A DNA stretch of 64,000 bases from Aradus depressus. Lineage: Eukaryota > Arthropoda > Insecta > Hemiptera > Aradidae. The stretch is taken from positions 55,755,213-55,819,212 of the forward strand of contig OY759215.1 in assembly GCA_963662175.1 (NCBI GenBank). Reading direction: 5' to 3'. Of the stretch, positions 53,836-64,000 are shown one piece after another. Positions within the stretch are counted from its first letter, which is position 1; every line of letters begins with the position of its first letter. A program made the position numbers and the translations under genes. The notes beneath the pieces are model-generated. The model was given only the letters and a program-made list of their open reading frames with translations. It was not told the origin of the DNA and did no database searches.

Positions 53836-54050
53836 GTTCCCCTCCCAACTCTAATTCCAACAATGTCAAACTTCAGACAGTCTATTTGGAAAGCAATAAA
53901 TGTAAATTCTCATCGTGAATTTGCATACTCTTCGGAACAACTAGGAATTAAGTTTTAGTATGTGGACTTACAAATGGAATTCATTTGGTAAGTTTTACGT
54001 ACCAAATGATAATCACATGAAAATTGTATTTTTATTATTAAACAATTTCA
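53836..54050. other. No recognised element
   Basis: AT-rich DNA without features. Confidence 0.3.
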
Positions 54051-54054
54051 TCAA

Positions 54055-54620
54055 TATAATAATAGTATTTATTTCCGTTAAACCATAACATGGTAATAGG
54101 ATACATCATAAGAATGTGTACATCAAGATAACTTATAAATCAGATACATAAACTGATAATAACTCTTTGAATCATGGATTATAAATAACAATACTAGTAA
54201 AAAATAAAATGAAAGGATTAAATAAATATTTGAATAAATTAGTACAAAAATAATAATAAATAAATAACTGTAGATACAGTTTGTAATTTAATTAAACTAA
54301 TAATTTTTTGTAACTTTTCCGGAAGTGTCTTTTTCATGACGACACTCCAGGACGTTCTTACGTCCCTTCATCATGTCACAATTATAGAAATGAGAAAGAA
54401 AACAAAATGACAATATTAAAAAGTATAAATAAATTTAAAAAATGTATAAATAAAAATACAAAAATAAATAAAATAATAATACACAAAATAATAAACCAAG
54501 ACAAAGAGAATTAATTGTATACAAGTAATAAAAAACAATTATTAAACAAAACGTAGATTGGACCTTAAAGGAGGATGTGTGTGGAGGAGACTGATCTGGC
54601 TTTCAGATATATAGGGAGTT
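54055..54620 (-). repeat. LINE-tail plus stem-loop block, second copy
   Basis: Same order as at 29400: tail ('atttatttccgttaaaccataacatggtaataggatac'), then 'ccggaagtgtctttttcatgacgacactccaggacgttcttacgtccc', then A/T runs and 'acgtagattggaccttaaagg'. Confidence 0.6.
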
Positions 54621-54994
54621 TGGCAGTTTTACTATCCCATCACCATTCTTTAATTAATTCACGCCTATTAATAGAACAATCAATCATAAATTTCTCAGCA
54701 ATATACTTGTAAAACTTTTTTTTTTACCTTCCAGCACTTATAAGGTCCTCAATATTATAGCCAAAAATGGCAACCTTTCCGACTGTACTACATATTGGTG
54801 GACTCTAATCCGGATTGCCATACAACTCAACAGTTGAGTTACTACAGTTACTGTACAGTTATAACAGTTACTATAGTAGACAACAGCGAGAATCTGTGAA
54901 CTATCCTCCAGAATCGAAGCAGAAGAAGTTCCGTGGAAGACATTGACAGTGGGAGGTCATGAAGCTGGATAAAGATGTGGAACGGGATTTTTTG
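54621..54994. other. No recognised element
   Basis: Contains a small inverted/tandem patch, 'acagttactgtacagttataacagttactat' (54842-54872), and nothing else of note. Confidence 0.3.
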
Positions 54995-55075
54995 AATAAT
55001 AATAATAATATTTTTTCCGTTAAATAATAACATGATAAATTGTCTCATCAAAATTAGCACAAATCGTTTCAACAT
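54995..55075 (-). repeat. LINE 3' tail copy
   Basis: (AATAAT)n and 'attttttccgttaaataataacatgataaattgtc': the same tail as at 49067, strongly diverged. Confidence 0.55.
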
Positions 55076-55119
55076 TTACTTTCCCTATCTCACAATACAA
55101 CAACACAACATTAATAAGA

Positions 55120-55275
55120 GGTAAATAAAACAAACTATTTTTTTAAATATTGTCTATTCCACTAAAGATATTTATAAAAATACAACTACCGGTTTCGGCC
55201 GGACAATATTTCAAAAAATAGTTTGTTTTATTTATTTATTACAAATTCCACAATATGTCCGCGTTCCTCAACTTT
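55120..55275. repeat. Penelope-type hairpin
   Basis: Arms 'aaacaaactatttttttaaatattgtc' (55127-55153) and 'gacaatatttcaaaaaatagtttgttt' (55202-55228) pair almost perfectly. The loop holds 'caactaccggtttcggccg', the CGGCCGAAACCGGTAG motif seen at Penelope-like termini, on the minus strand. Confidence 0.6.
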
Positions 55276-56129
55276 GAAGTTATTAATAAGAGGTTTATTT
55301 ATTTATATAAATTCTCCAAGTATTTTTAAAAAGAGAATCAATCCACTTGTTCATGTGTTCTACTTGGGCTATTTTACCAGTTTTCCAGAAGGTATCCTCT
55401 AAATTCTTCCTCACATTACTAATATAACTGAATATTTGAAATGTTTACAATAAATATTTCTATTTAAACTAAATATTTTCCGAATTCACTCAAATATCTA
55501 AATTTAAAATAACATGGCTTATTTTTGTTTTATTTTCCAGTAGGAAAATTCCTCCTTTAACTTAATATTATGATGCGATATTCCTTTATATTTTGTTTTT
55601 CTTTTAATTACATTTTAAAATATTCCAAACATTTTTTAATATACATTTATTACTACAAGTTTTTTTAATTTTTCATATATCAATATCTTGTCAGCATTGT
55701 TTGTATATCTCTTGACAATGAGACTTTCATGACCGAACTTCCTTCTGCAATTATTTAGATATGAAGATTTATTTTTTATTTGTTAAGACATTTTTAACAT
55801 CAATTTTTATTGCTACAAGTTTTTTATAAATTTTACTTATTAATAACATCCTGTCAACATTATAGCGAATCTTTTACCGGTCAGCACGGCAACCTATATT
55901 ATACCTTCTAATAATTTTGAATATATATATATATATATTTTGACCTTTTAACTTCTATTTTAATTATTGTTTACCTAATAATGTTTTTAATTATTACTAA
56001 AAGAATAAATTATATTGGTCGCATTTTGGTTACATTACAACATCAACGGATATTAAATCTTAGAAGAAAAGTACGATATAAAATAACATATTTTTTCTCT
56101 TTTAAATAAATATATACTGGAAGATACAT
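55276..56129. other. AT-rich DNA, no gene seen
   Basis: 'aacattttt.aatatacatttattactacaagtttttt' recurs loosely at 55630-55660 and 55790-55825, suggesting an old internal duplication. (TA)n at 55922-55938. Confidence 0.3.
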
Positions 56130-56560
56130 GGCTATCAAATTCCTAATTTTTAATTATAAAATTTATATATAAATAAAATTTAATATTATATATTTATATT
56201 TCTATACATAAATCTTCTTTCAGGAAGATTTTTCGGTGCAATCACTGGCCCCTTCCTTAGGGTAGAAAAAGATAAATACAGAAAAAAAAGAGAACGAAAT
56301 GTACTATATATATATATATGATATATACAAACAAATAACAATAAAGTAAATAGCATATAGCTAATACAATATTAAGCAAAAAGTATTTATGATAGAACTT
56401 GTAGGATATTGATGCAGGACCTCTGCCAAGAAAATAAAAATGGAAGCTAAGTATGAACTAAAGCTCTTATATAGAAACACGACTTTTATATAGGTACCGT
56501 TATTTATTCCTTCTGAACAATGATAAAAAAATCGATTTCCGAAAAGAGAGTATCCTCTAA
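56130..56560 (-). repeat. LINE 3' UTR-like block
   Basis: 'ccccttccttagggtagaaaaagataaat', 'acaaataacaataaagtaaat', 'aggatattgatgcaggacctctgccaag' match 14640-14860 in the same order. It is the UTR of the jockey copy type at 14491, here without its coding part. Confidence 0.55.
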
Positions 56561-57568
56561 CATAAACATTTTAACATACACATTCCTATAACATAAACAT
56601 CTTCCTAAACACATTTCTCTAACATAAGATCCTAGCTCCTGCTGAAGGCACTGTCCTAAAAAGAAATCTGGTTTCAATAACGACAGTGCAAGAGTCAGGC
56701 TCTCAAATCAGCAAATATTGGATCATCTGAAATATAATGTTTTCATTAAGATAAGATAATACATCAACATTTCTGATTTTAATAGGCATATTCACATTAA
56801 ATGGACTCAATGTAGCTTGGCTCAGCATTATAAATCGAACTAGGAAAGGTTGAGGGAACACAAAATACGAAATCTGTCTGAGTCCGTTTCTAAGGGTCAC
56901 ATGATCCTGAGAAGCTTCTACAGAAGAGAATATTACTGAGACCGCTCCACGGGTTAAAAGCGAGGTGATGCATTGCCTAATTTAGCAGGCGGTCCCCCAC
57001 ACACAAGCCCGACAAGATGGAAGCATCGTGGTCTGGTCAAGTGGTCAACGTCTCGGGTCAAAGAAGACCGCAAATCGGTTGCAGTGATGACTTATGCAGT
57101 TAGCTGTACAGTTAAAAGACTTAAATCAGGATCACGACGACTACTTGGCCAGATCCCATGCATAGTTCGCACCGCCCCCTCTTTCCCGCCACACACACAA
57201 ACAAAATTGGTTACCTCTACTTGTTTTAGTTCGGACTGAAAACTACTGGACTGAATTACTCATGTTGGATAGCTTATAGATATTTATGTTTTCATTTTCA
57301 GTTTTTTTTGAGAATTTATAAGTATCCATCGTGTGCAATAGTTCCATCTGGACGTAAACATATCGTTGTTTCGATACTAGGAAACTAGTCAAAGAAACCC
57401 AAATCGACAATTACGTTCTTTACAACAAGTATTAGAATCTCTGTAATTAATATGTACTACCAATTCTTAACGCAACATTGTGTCACCTACTAATTTTATA
57501 TGACTTGAGATACTTAACAGTCTCATATTTGTATAGCTTAAATGTTAATAATTATATTTTATATCTTT
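56561..57568. other. Unassigned DNA
   Basis: An 88-codon plus frame (56973-57239) is basic and Ser/Thr-rich. 57030-57060 ('ggtctggtcaagtggtcaacgtctcggg') looks like a tRNA 5' half but no B box follows. No gene call. Confidence 0.25.
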
Positions 57569-57893
57569 GAGGGCGCCGGTCAGAGGTAGCGTGCTTACTT
57601 ACTGTGCTGAAGATTGTGAGTTCAAAACCCGCCCGATACCCTTAAGGTTTTTATCTGAGAGGTGAAAAAACCTTGAGCACGTTGTTAGATGGGTCGTTAA
57701 GTGATGGTCTAACTCCTGTACAATGTAATGTACTCGTTAAAGACTCCTACCCTAGGTGAAAAGAAATTTAGGTTAGGCAAAATTTAGAACTTCCATAGCA
57801 GAGTCGGGCCACCAGAGTGACGAAAGAGCGCTCTGGTAGTAAGCGATATGACCTCTTAGTGAAAGCCCGGGCATGTCATAATAACTAACCTAA
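57569..57893 (+). mobile_element. SINE-A, near-full-length plus copy
   Basis: Starts GAGGGCGCCGGTCAGAGGTA (A box shortened by a small deletion). B box 'gagttcaaaaccc' with two changes. The body is complete to 'gcccgggcatgtcataataactaacctaa'. Confidence 0.87.
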
Positions 57894-57954
57894 GTACTTA
57901 CTTATGAAGCAGCGTAGGTGTAAGTCATTTTACATCAGTTTACATCTTAGTCAC

Positions 57955-58531
57955 CAGAGATGGGCATAATCATAATCAATGATTAAGATTACGATTATAA
58001 TCAAAACAATTGGGTGATTACTTGATTACACGATTGTAATCGTAATCACGACCATGATTATGATTGTAATCGGGTAATCATGTAATCGTAATCATGTAAT
58101 CATAATCATGAAATCATAATCACAATGTACACATGATTACACAGCGCAAACCATCGCCTTCGATTTCCTTTCATTTTAAATTGTTTTATTTTTTACACTA
58201 ATAAGTAATTTTTTTTAAGTTTATTACGTAACCAAAGTGCTATTACCATTTTTTTAAAATTTGATACCCACGAAACCCCCCGATTACAGTAATTGTGATT
58301 ATATGATTACATGATTACTTGATTATGATTACATGAATACTTGATTATGATTTTATGATTACATGATTGCAATCGTAATCATGATTTCTGATTACTATTA
58401 TAATCATGTAATCATGTTTCATTTTAGCTAGATTCACAGTGCGATAGTATCAAGTATAAAATAGCAATGATGATTAAGATTTATTTTCTCTGTAATCATG
58501 TAATCATTGATTACGATTATGCCCATCTCTG
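57955..58531. mobile_element. hAT-type MITE, 577 bp
   Basis: Terminal inverted repeats of 31 bp with one mismatch, beginning CAGAGATGGGCATAATC, flanked by a perfect 8-bp duplication TTAGTCAC (57947-57954 and 58532-58539). The interior is dominated by head-to-tail and inverted ATGATTAC/GTAATCAT units on both flanks of an AT-rich centre (58140-58280). No coding capacity. The 8-bp duplication and CAG-N-G start define the hAT superfamily. Confidence 0.92.
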
Positions 58532-58539
58532 TTAGTCAC

Positions 58540-59149
58540 TAATATACACAATAATGTCTATGTTGAAAATGTCGAAGAAGGCCTATTCAAGATAGGCTGC
58601 GAGTCAGAAATGTCAGAATGATGAATCTCAAACATGAATTAACAGAGGTTTTGAAGTTGGTTGTGTTTCTTATTATAAATTTGTAAGTAGGTACTTATTT
58701 TTCCATGAAGCCTCGTATGTAATCTGGATTCTTTTTGAGAACTTGCTAACTTCTTCTTGCTAAAAATGCATAAATTTGCTGTTAAGGAACTTCGGTCCTA
58801 CCGAACTGCCTTCCGACCCCTTAAATTGAATGAAGTTGTTTGAAACTTTCTGAAGCCTGTGAACTTATATAAGTGCTAAAAGAGAAAAAGATGGCCCCAC
58901 TCACAAAGTAGATGTTATAAGCAATTCTTTAAGATATTACCATTGGATAAGAACTTGTATTAACCTTTCTCTCATAGAAGTAACAAGATCGTGTCTCTCC
59001 AGACCAAATTCTGTGGTTTTACAAGCTAAAGTAAGCTAGAAAGATGTGGGTTTTTCTGAAATATCCTGTACTTCGACTCATGAACGACAGCCCAGAATTT
59101 TTCTTGGGGGATATAAGAAAACTTCGTTGGTGAATGCCCGGTAATGTGC
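58540..59149 (+). mobile_element. Unassigned DNA ending in a Helitron-like 3' end
   Basis: 'ttggtgaatgcccggtaatgtgctaatt' at 59118-59145 is a degraded version of the CAACGCCGGGTAAT...CTAAT ends at 8990 and 38990. The 600 bp before it match nothing else here. Confidence 0.3.
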
Positions 59150-59645
59150 TAATTAGCTGAGAATCAATAATTGATTTGCATATCCTCACACTATATTTTC
59201 TGTCAATATATTCATTACATCGACAGTTATTAGGTTTTTGAATAGATCCCCTCCTTTGATCTCTTCTTGACCGATTTCGCGTAAAATTAATCAGTGTCGT
59301 CCTTGTGAGGTTTTGAAATTACATATGAACTTTCATTACAACGGCAGTTATTGGAGTTCTTGTTAAATCCCACCCCCCCCCCCCTCCCCCCTCTCTTCCC
59401 ACTCTTCCATTCCCTTTCAGATGTTTTGACTGAAAATCAATGGTGTCGTCTTTATGAGATTCAGGATAAACATATACAATTTTGTCATGTACAAAGACAC
59501 AGACACATTTTACTTCCCTATATGAAGTGTAGAGGAAGTTATGTAATTGGCCAAAAATTCGATGTTGAATTTTCACCGAAATTTCATGTCTCCCGCCCCG
59601 TCATTCCAAAAATGAAAAAAATTATCATATATTGAAAAACCTGAA
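59150..59645. repeat. Foldback-family, head-to-head pair
   Basis: 59195-59495 is minus with two arm units ('cattacatcgacagttattagg', 'cattacaacggcagttattgg') and ends 'gtacaaagacacagacac'. 59512-59640 is plus, starting ACTTCCCTATATGAAGTGTA. Same junction type as at 16310. Confidence 0.65.
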
Positions 59646-61385
59646 TAGGTTTGTGTGTATGTATCCAGAGTGGTTTGATTAGGATGTGTAGCAGTCCGAA
59701 TTTGTGTTAAGGGTAATTTTGAATGTCTGTTCAGAAGGGAATAACGAATTTTAAGTCGTTCATTTTGTGTATTATAGGTGTGATTGAGGATTCCATGTCA
59801 ATCATTTTAATCAACACAATAGCATGCGTTGTCTCGTAACCTGTACCTAGGTCATATATGGCAATGATTTAAAAACCTGACTTTTTATTGACGTGAAACT
59901 TCTTTTAAATCATTGTGCCTCACGAAACAAGAAGTGTAATTTCGTTCGTGACGAACTTGGAACGGAAGTGACGCACAAAGAGGTCAGCTGATAATATAAT
60001 CAGCTGTTCAATTATTTTCATACCCGTTATAATATTTATATTAATTAAAGCTATTGTTTCATTTATAGAGTATTCTCCAGTAAACGCTGTAACTGATAAT
60101 GGAAGAAATGACATTGACGTAAAAACTAATAATAACTAATGTACGTATTTGGAATAAACAAAACATACTTTGATAATACAAAATTGATTTATTAAATTGT
60201 ATTAATTCTTCTTATTCAATTATACCTTTTACCGGTACATCACGTATGCACCTTTTAGTTACGAAAAAAAAAATAAACCTAATCAATTTAAGTGATATTG
60301 TTAGCAAACAAATGGGTTTTCCCTCAAACGGCGGGTTCTAAACTACCACAGCAATTAATATGAATAAGAAAAATTTCCTTACGCCTAAAGAAACAGACAT
60401 ACAGATTAGGAAAAAATAAAACAACTGAATAAATTTAGAAAAGTTTAAACAAATAAAACTCTTATTATAAAAAAAATAGAGTGGAGGAGAAATAACTTCT
60501 GATTTTTACAGTTGTTTTTAGCATGTAGAGCAGGAGCAATTTGAAGGTAGATGAAACCAACTTTAATATACGAAAAAGGAATTCACTAAAAGTATGATTC
60601 AGGAAGAATTGTATGTGTGGAATGTTGACCTTTTGTGGAATTCAGGGTGGCTACAATTACAAAGAGGCTAGTTAGAGACGGGAAACCTGGCTACCGACCG
60701 CAGACACCAACCAACGCTAATCCTAAATCCAAACATGGCTCCACAAAGCCCTTCTGTCCGCCATCCATCCTTCACAACCCGGCTGAGGGCGTTCTTCAAC
60801 CTTTGGTAAATGTTGCCACTGGAGGTCACTATGGACAAGGTTACTAGCTCCACATCCAATTCAATTTGCAACAGAAATGACTGTAACAATCCTGAGTTGT
60901 GTCGCCTCTTTTAGTATCTTGAGTTCGTTGTGGGTGTACTGTTCGAGCAACATATCAAGAATGATCTGTTTAAGAATGTGCAGCCAGGAAATTTGTGCGA
61001 GTGTGCGATGCAGAAGCGGGGGTGCATATCTTACATTTGTTTCATCCGAACATGGAACTAAAATGCACAAGAAGGAGATATAAAAAACAACATTATTTTC
61101 GCAGTATTTGCAAGAACAAGTCTATTAATTAATTGTTAGTTAATAATGGGAACTTCAGTGAGCTGGGTTGAAACGATTAGAAACTTAGAAGCCGCCGGGG
61201 AATCAATCATAAGCTCCTCATCTGGAAGTGACAATACAAAATTAACTGTTTGTAGAAAGCTGATATTTGGAAGTTAATAGACCACTCCATTATCCATCAT
61301 CCTATTATCCGTTCCGAAATTACAGTAAATTATGAAAGTTAGACAATTTTGTGATATAAAAATAAATAAAGTTCTTCAATGTACC
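59646..61385. other. No recognised element
   Basis: 1.7 kb with only short frames. 60635-61083 is GC-richer, with overlapping 68- to 73-codon frames on both strands and no recognised motif. A host exon cannot be excluded but nothing supports one. Confidence 0.3.
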
Positions 61386-61391
61386 CATTCC

Positions 61392-61917
61392 TTAACACTC
61401 CGGTAGTCGCGCCTGACCTCAGAGATCGCTGAGAGTTTCAACACGCTATTACTAGAGGGTGCTTAGGTAGAGAGCTGCGCCGCTCCATCTATCTTTCTAT
61501 GAGCAGACCACCTGTTTGTTCAGTATGGTGCCATATTTCCTATGGTAACAATTTCTGCGTGGTGCTGTAAACGATCTAGGAGATACAGCGCGACCACTCT
61601 TGTAAGTATATGTGTTTATTAAAATTTCATGTTTTCATTAAGTATGGCTCCGTAAATAAACAACTAAGATAGTTTATAACAAGAATGTTGTGGGGAAATT
61701 TATTTCATGGCCGATGAGATGAGGCGTTATTGAAGAACAGCTGCAAAAGAGGAAATGTGTACATTCTCTACCTCGTACGATTCTGAACAGGCTTGTAGGG
61801 CTTTGCCCGGGCCAAGATCGTGATAAAAACAATAATAATGTTCAAATAAACAACAATTTTTCTGAAGGAACATCTCGGAAAAGATGCTACCAATGCCATG
61901 AACTTACTAAAAACTAA
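61392..61917 (+). pseudogene. piggyBac-like relic with transposase C-terminus
   Basis: A TTAA (61392-61395) is followed by 'cactccggtagtcgcgcctgacc', a plausible piggyBac-type terminus (these elements insert at TTAA). At 61723-61917 a 64-codon frame reads 'EEQLQKRKCVHSLPRTILNRLVGLC...GTSRKRCYQCHELTKN' then stop. The basic 'RKRC..C' motif followed by Lys is how piggyBac-family transposases enter their C-terminal Cys-rich finger, which here is cut short. The DDD catalytic core is missing, so the element is internally deleted. No right terminus found. Confidence 0.5.
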
Positions 61918-62130
61918 CAAATGCCCAACTAACAAATGCCTTCAGATTTGAGTCTATCTCATATCCTATCGGTCCTATACCGATAGGACTCAAGTTATAA
62001 CTTCAAATGGTGTACAATATAATTTAATTTCTGCAGGAAATAGTTCAAAGTAATGTTTAAATTGTAACGAATGGCAACGAATATTGTTTTTTACCTTATA
62101 CCAACCACTTTTTACTTTTTACAGATAATT
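61905..62130 (-). repeat. TATAAGAAAGT-family fragment
   Basis: 'caactaacaaatgccttcagatttgag', 'tatcggtcctataccgataggactcaagttataac' and 'ttaccttataccaaccacttttt' are minus-body and arm landmarks. Confidence 0.6.
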
Positions 62131-62710
62131 TTGAAAGGCGAAGATTACACTATCAAAATGTCAGAACCACGAGCAGTAAAAGAGTGGTGAAATAACAAAA
62201 TGTGAGTGAATGTTACTCACTTGTTATGATTCCAGAGTTATCATGGATTTGTTCCAATGTTGTATTCAGTCTATATTGCCGGACAGGCCTCATGTTTTCA
62301 GATTGGAGCTAAATCGTATTAGGGGTAGGCTCTGGTGGGTTCAACACTGATCCTCTTGAATGTTTACAATTAAACGACTTCCACTCGACAGACTTAATGG
62401 CAGAGAATAACACATTTAATAGGCGGAGAGAGAGCTCCACAGAGAGGAGGACAAGGCTGTCCAAAGCATTCCACTCGCATCCTAACTTTATAACTGGGAT
62501 ATTTCAGGAATTTTCATATTAGCGCCTGGAGCAGGGGGGGGGGGGGGGGGGGGACACCTCCAAGTTACTGTACTTGGGGACAGTTTTCGTTATAGCAATT
62601 TGTTGTCAGCCCTTACAAGACTGCGGCAGTATGGCTTGGTGGTCGTGGGGCTCCAAAATTCAAATTCCATCCAAGCCGCAATTCACCAACACTTTAATGA
62701 AATTCAAATT
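62131..62710. other. Unassigned DNA with a G20 run
   Basis: A homopolymer of 20 G at 62534-62553. Frames downstream (62574-62894) cross into the foldback copy and are not convincing. Confidence 0.4.
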
Positions 62711-62865
62711 TTTTTTTTTACTTCTCCAGCTATACGAAGTATCGGGGAAGTTACTCAATCGGTCAGAAATTCAAATTTGTGTTTTCAATGGAATTTTATA
62801 TTTTCAAACCCATAGTGCAAAAAATTTTAAAAAAGTTATCGATGAATCACCATATTGCTGCTACT
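62711..62865 (+). repeat. Foldback-family fragment, plus
   Basis: Core 'acttctccagctatacgaagtatcggggaagtt' at 62720-62752 followed by the leader 'actcaatcggtcagaaattc'. Ends after about 100 bp. Confidence 0.7.
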
Positions 62866-63266
62866 CCCCCCTCCCCCCAGCTCGTACGGGCTAGAAAAAA
62901 AGGAGGGGGGTTTGATTGGTGATCTGAATGAATTACTCAAAAAACTGTTGTTTATTTAGCAAAGTTACCTACTAAGAAAATCGAGTGAAATCCTTTGGAA
63001 GAGAGGGATCGGATGAGAATGTTTTTTTTTTGTTTTTTTTTTAACTTACAGTAGGATCAGCGTGAACGACGCTATAACGTCTCAATGAACTCCAAGTCGA
63101 CAACAATTCTGTAGAAAGACTGCGCGATCTATATAAAAAAGAGGCAAACATCGAAAAGTTATCTATAACAAAAAATTCCTTATGAAACTCCCAACTATTT
63201 TTTGTCAGAATTGAAGTGAAACAGTTGTAGACGGAACTGTGTACATATATATTCTTGCTTGTTAGT
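62866..63266. other. No recognised element
   Basis: AT-rich DNA with T-runs near 63030. No gene seen. Confidence 0.3.
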
Positions 63267-63400
63267 TACTGTGACTCATGCCCGGGCTTTAACTACCAGG
63301 TAACTTCGCCTGCTAAGTGCTCTCTCGTCGCTCTGGAGGGCCATGAGCACTATCTAGTGTGGGAGTCCTGAATTTCACCTACCTAGGTTTAGTTTATACA
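63267..63400 (-). mobile_element. SINE-A, 3'-part, minus
   Basis: 'gtgactcatgcccgggctttaactacc' to 'ggagtcctgaatttcacctaccta'. 5'-truncated and diverged. Confidence 0.8.
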
Positions 63401-63965
63401 TTTTTACTATTCTCTCAAAAGTAAAGAATCAATTTTTGTTTCTGTAAAATGTTCATCAAAATTTTAATGTTGACAGTTTGGCCTGAGGAATAAAAGTGGA
63501 TGTACTAACTTAAGCTGAAAAAGACTTATTTTATAGAGCAAATTGTCAACAAAAAAGTTTGATGAAAATTGATCAAAAACCAAAATTAATTTTTTACTAT
63601 TCAGTGAAGATTACTATTTAAAAAACTAGTTTTTATGCATGTATTTCTTTTTTCGAAATAATAGTTTAGAGCATCGCTCAAAATATAATCAACTGTTCAT
63701 ATAATTATCATAACATTTATAGGTATCTAATTATTCAAAATGTATGTATTATTATTCATAAGATTTATAATAGCGCGAAACAAATTTTATATACATTTTT
63801 ATTGATTGTTTTTTGATTCAATTAGTACTCTCACGATTATCTGTAAACTCATGTGTTTCCACTGAAAAAGAAGAAAGGAATGAGATTTCAATAGCATAAT
63901 AGCAAAACCAACGGGGGTCAAAATGTTATTATTTCGGATAAATGATATGGTTATTTCATACTGTT
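63401..63965. other. No recognised element
   Basis: AT-rich DNA without coding or repeat signal that I can support. Confidence 0.3.
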
Positions 63966-64000
63966 TTAACCCTTTAATCGGTCGCTTTAGCGAAGCTGTA
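63966..64000 (+). mobile_element. Possible piggyBac-like terminus at window edge
   Basis: TTAACCCTTTAATCGGTCGC: a TTAA target followed by CCCTTT, the classic start of piggyBac-family termini. The element, if real, continues beyond the window. Confidence 0.35.

Noticed and set aside
57030..57245. Another tRNA-derived SINE
   Set aside because: The tRNA-like 5' half has no B box and no second copy.
62574..62894. 106-codon plus-strand frame
   Set aside because: It runs into the foldback repeat and changes composition there; no motif.
6056..63400. tRNA genes (A and B boxes present many times)
   Set aside because: The tRNA-like heads are followed by the same 270-bp body and have target-site duplications, so they are SINEs; none folds as an obvious functional tRNA.

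Overview
The window is nuclear DNA of a eukaryote, almost certainly an arthropod and most likely an insect. It is AT-rich, has no bacterial-style gene packing, and nearly everything recognisable is transposable-element DNA. The mix is jockey-like and R1-like LINEs, Penelope-like GIY-YIG fragments, pogo/Tigger, hAT, piggyBac and Helitron-like pieces, and tRNA-derived SINEs, some with (CCTAA)n tails like the insect telomere repeat. A hemipteran is possible, but I cannot name a species. I found no exon that I can assign to a known host gene.

The best-preserved object is a jockey-clade LINE at 24588-28623 (+). It is bounded by a perfect 14-bp target-site duplication (TTAGTCTAGGAACT). It has an intact gag-like ORF1 and an ORF2 with a complete reverse transcriptase, but the endonuclease is broken by an internal deletion and frameshift. 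It landed inside an older jockey relic (about 23690-24573 continuing at 28638-28800), which also carries a perfect 331-bp tandem duplication. Other LINE debris: jockey 3' pieces at 14491-15385, 19950-20940, 39466-39900, 49067-49760 and 51330-51420; a LINE C-terminal finger at 4510-4842; two copies of a CR1-like 3' end at 44240-45420 and 48090-49011; and a GC-rich R1-like ORF1 relic with duplicated leader units at 51580-53310.

Three high-copy families explain most of the rest. (1) SINE-A, a tRNA-derived SINE of about 350 bp, in 19 copies or fragments; a second tRNA SINE (SINE-B) has two copies. (2) An inverted-repeat family whose arms begin and end with TATAAGAAAGT and which drags a body of several hundred bases with it. 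(3) A foldback-like family built around a palindromic core (ACTTCCCC-AGCTATACGAAG) with arms of tandem units of roughly 145 bp. The core of family 3 seems to have seeded a 12-copy, 24-bp minisatellite at 41530-41818.

Penelope-like DNA is shown by a GIY-YIG endonuclease fragment (42940-43080). Scattered CTGATGA...GAAA cores sit in inverted-repeat settings and resemble the hammerhead ribozyme motifs known from Penelope-like elements. DNA transposons with clean ends are a 577-bp hAT-type MITE (57955-58531, 8-bp duplication), an 898-bp pogo/Tigger-type MITE (35502-36399) and a 1029-bp pogo/Tigger deletion derivative that keeps the transposase C-terminus (17984-19012).

The elements do not form a pathway. 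What can be read is nesting order: SINEs lie inside Tigger, Penelope-like and CR1-like DNA, Tigger lies inside the foldback family, and a jockey lies inside a jockey.
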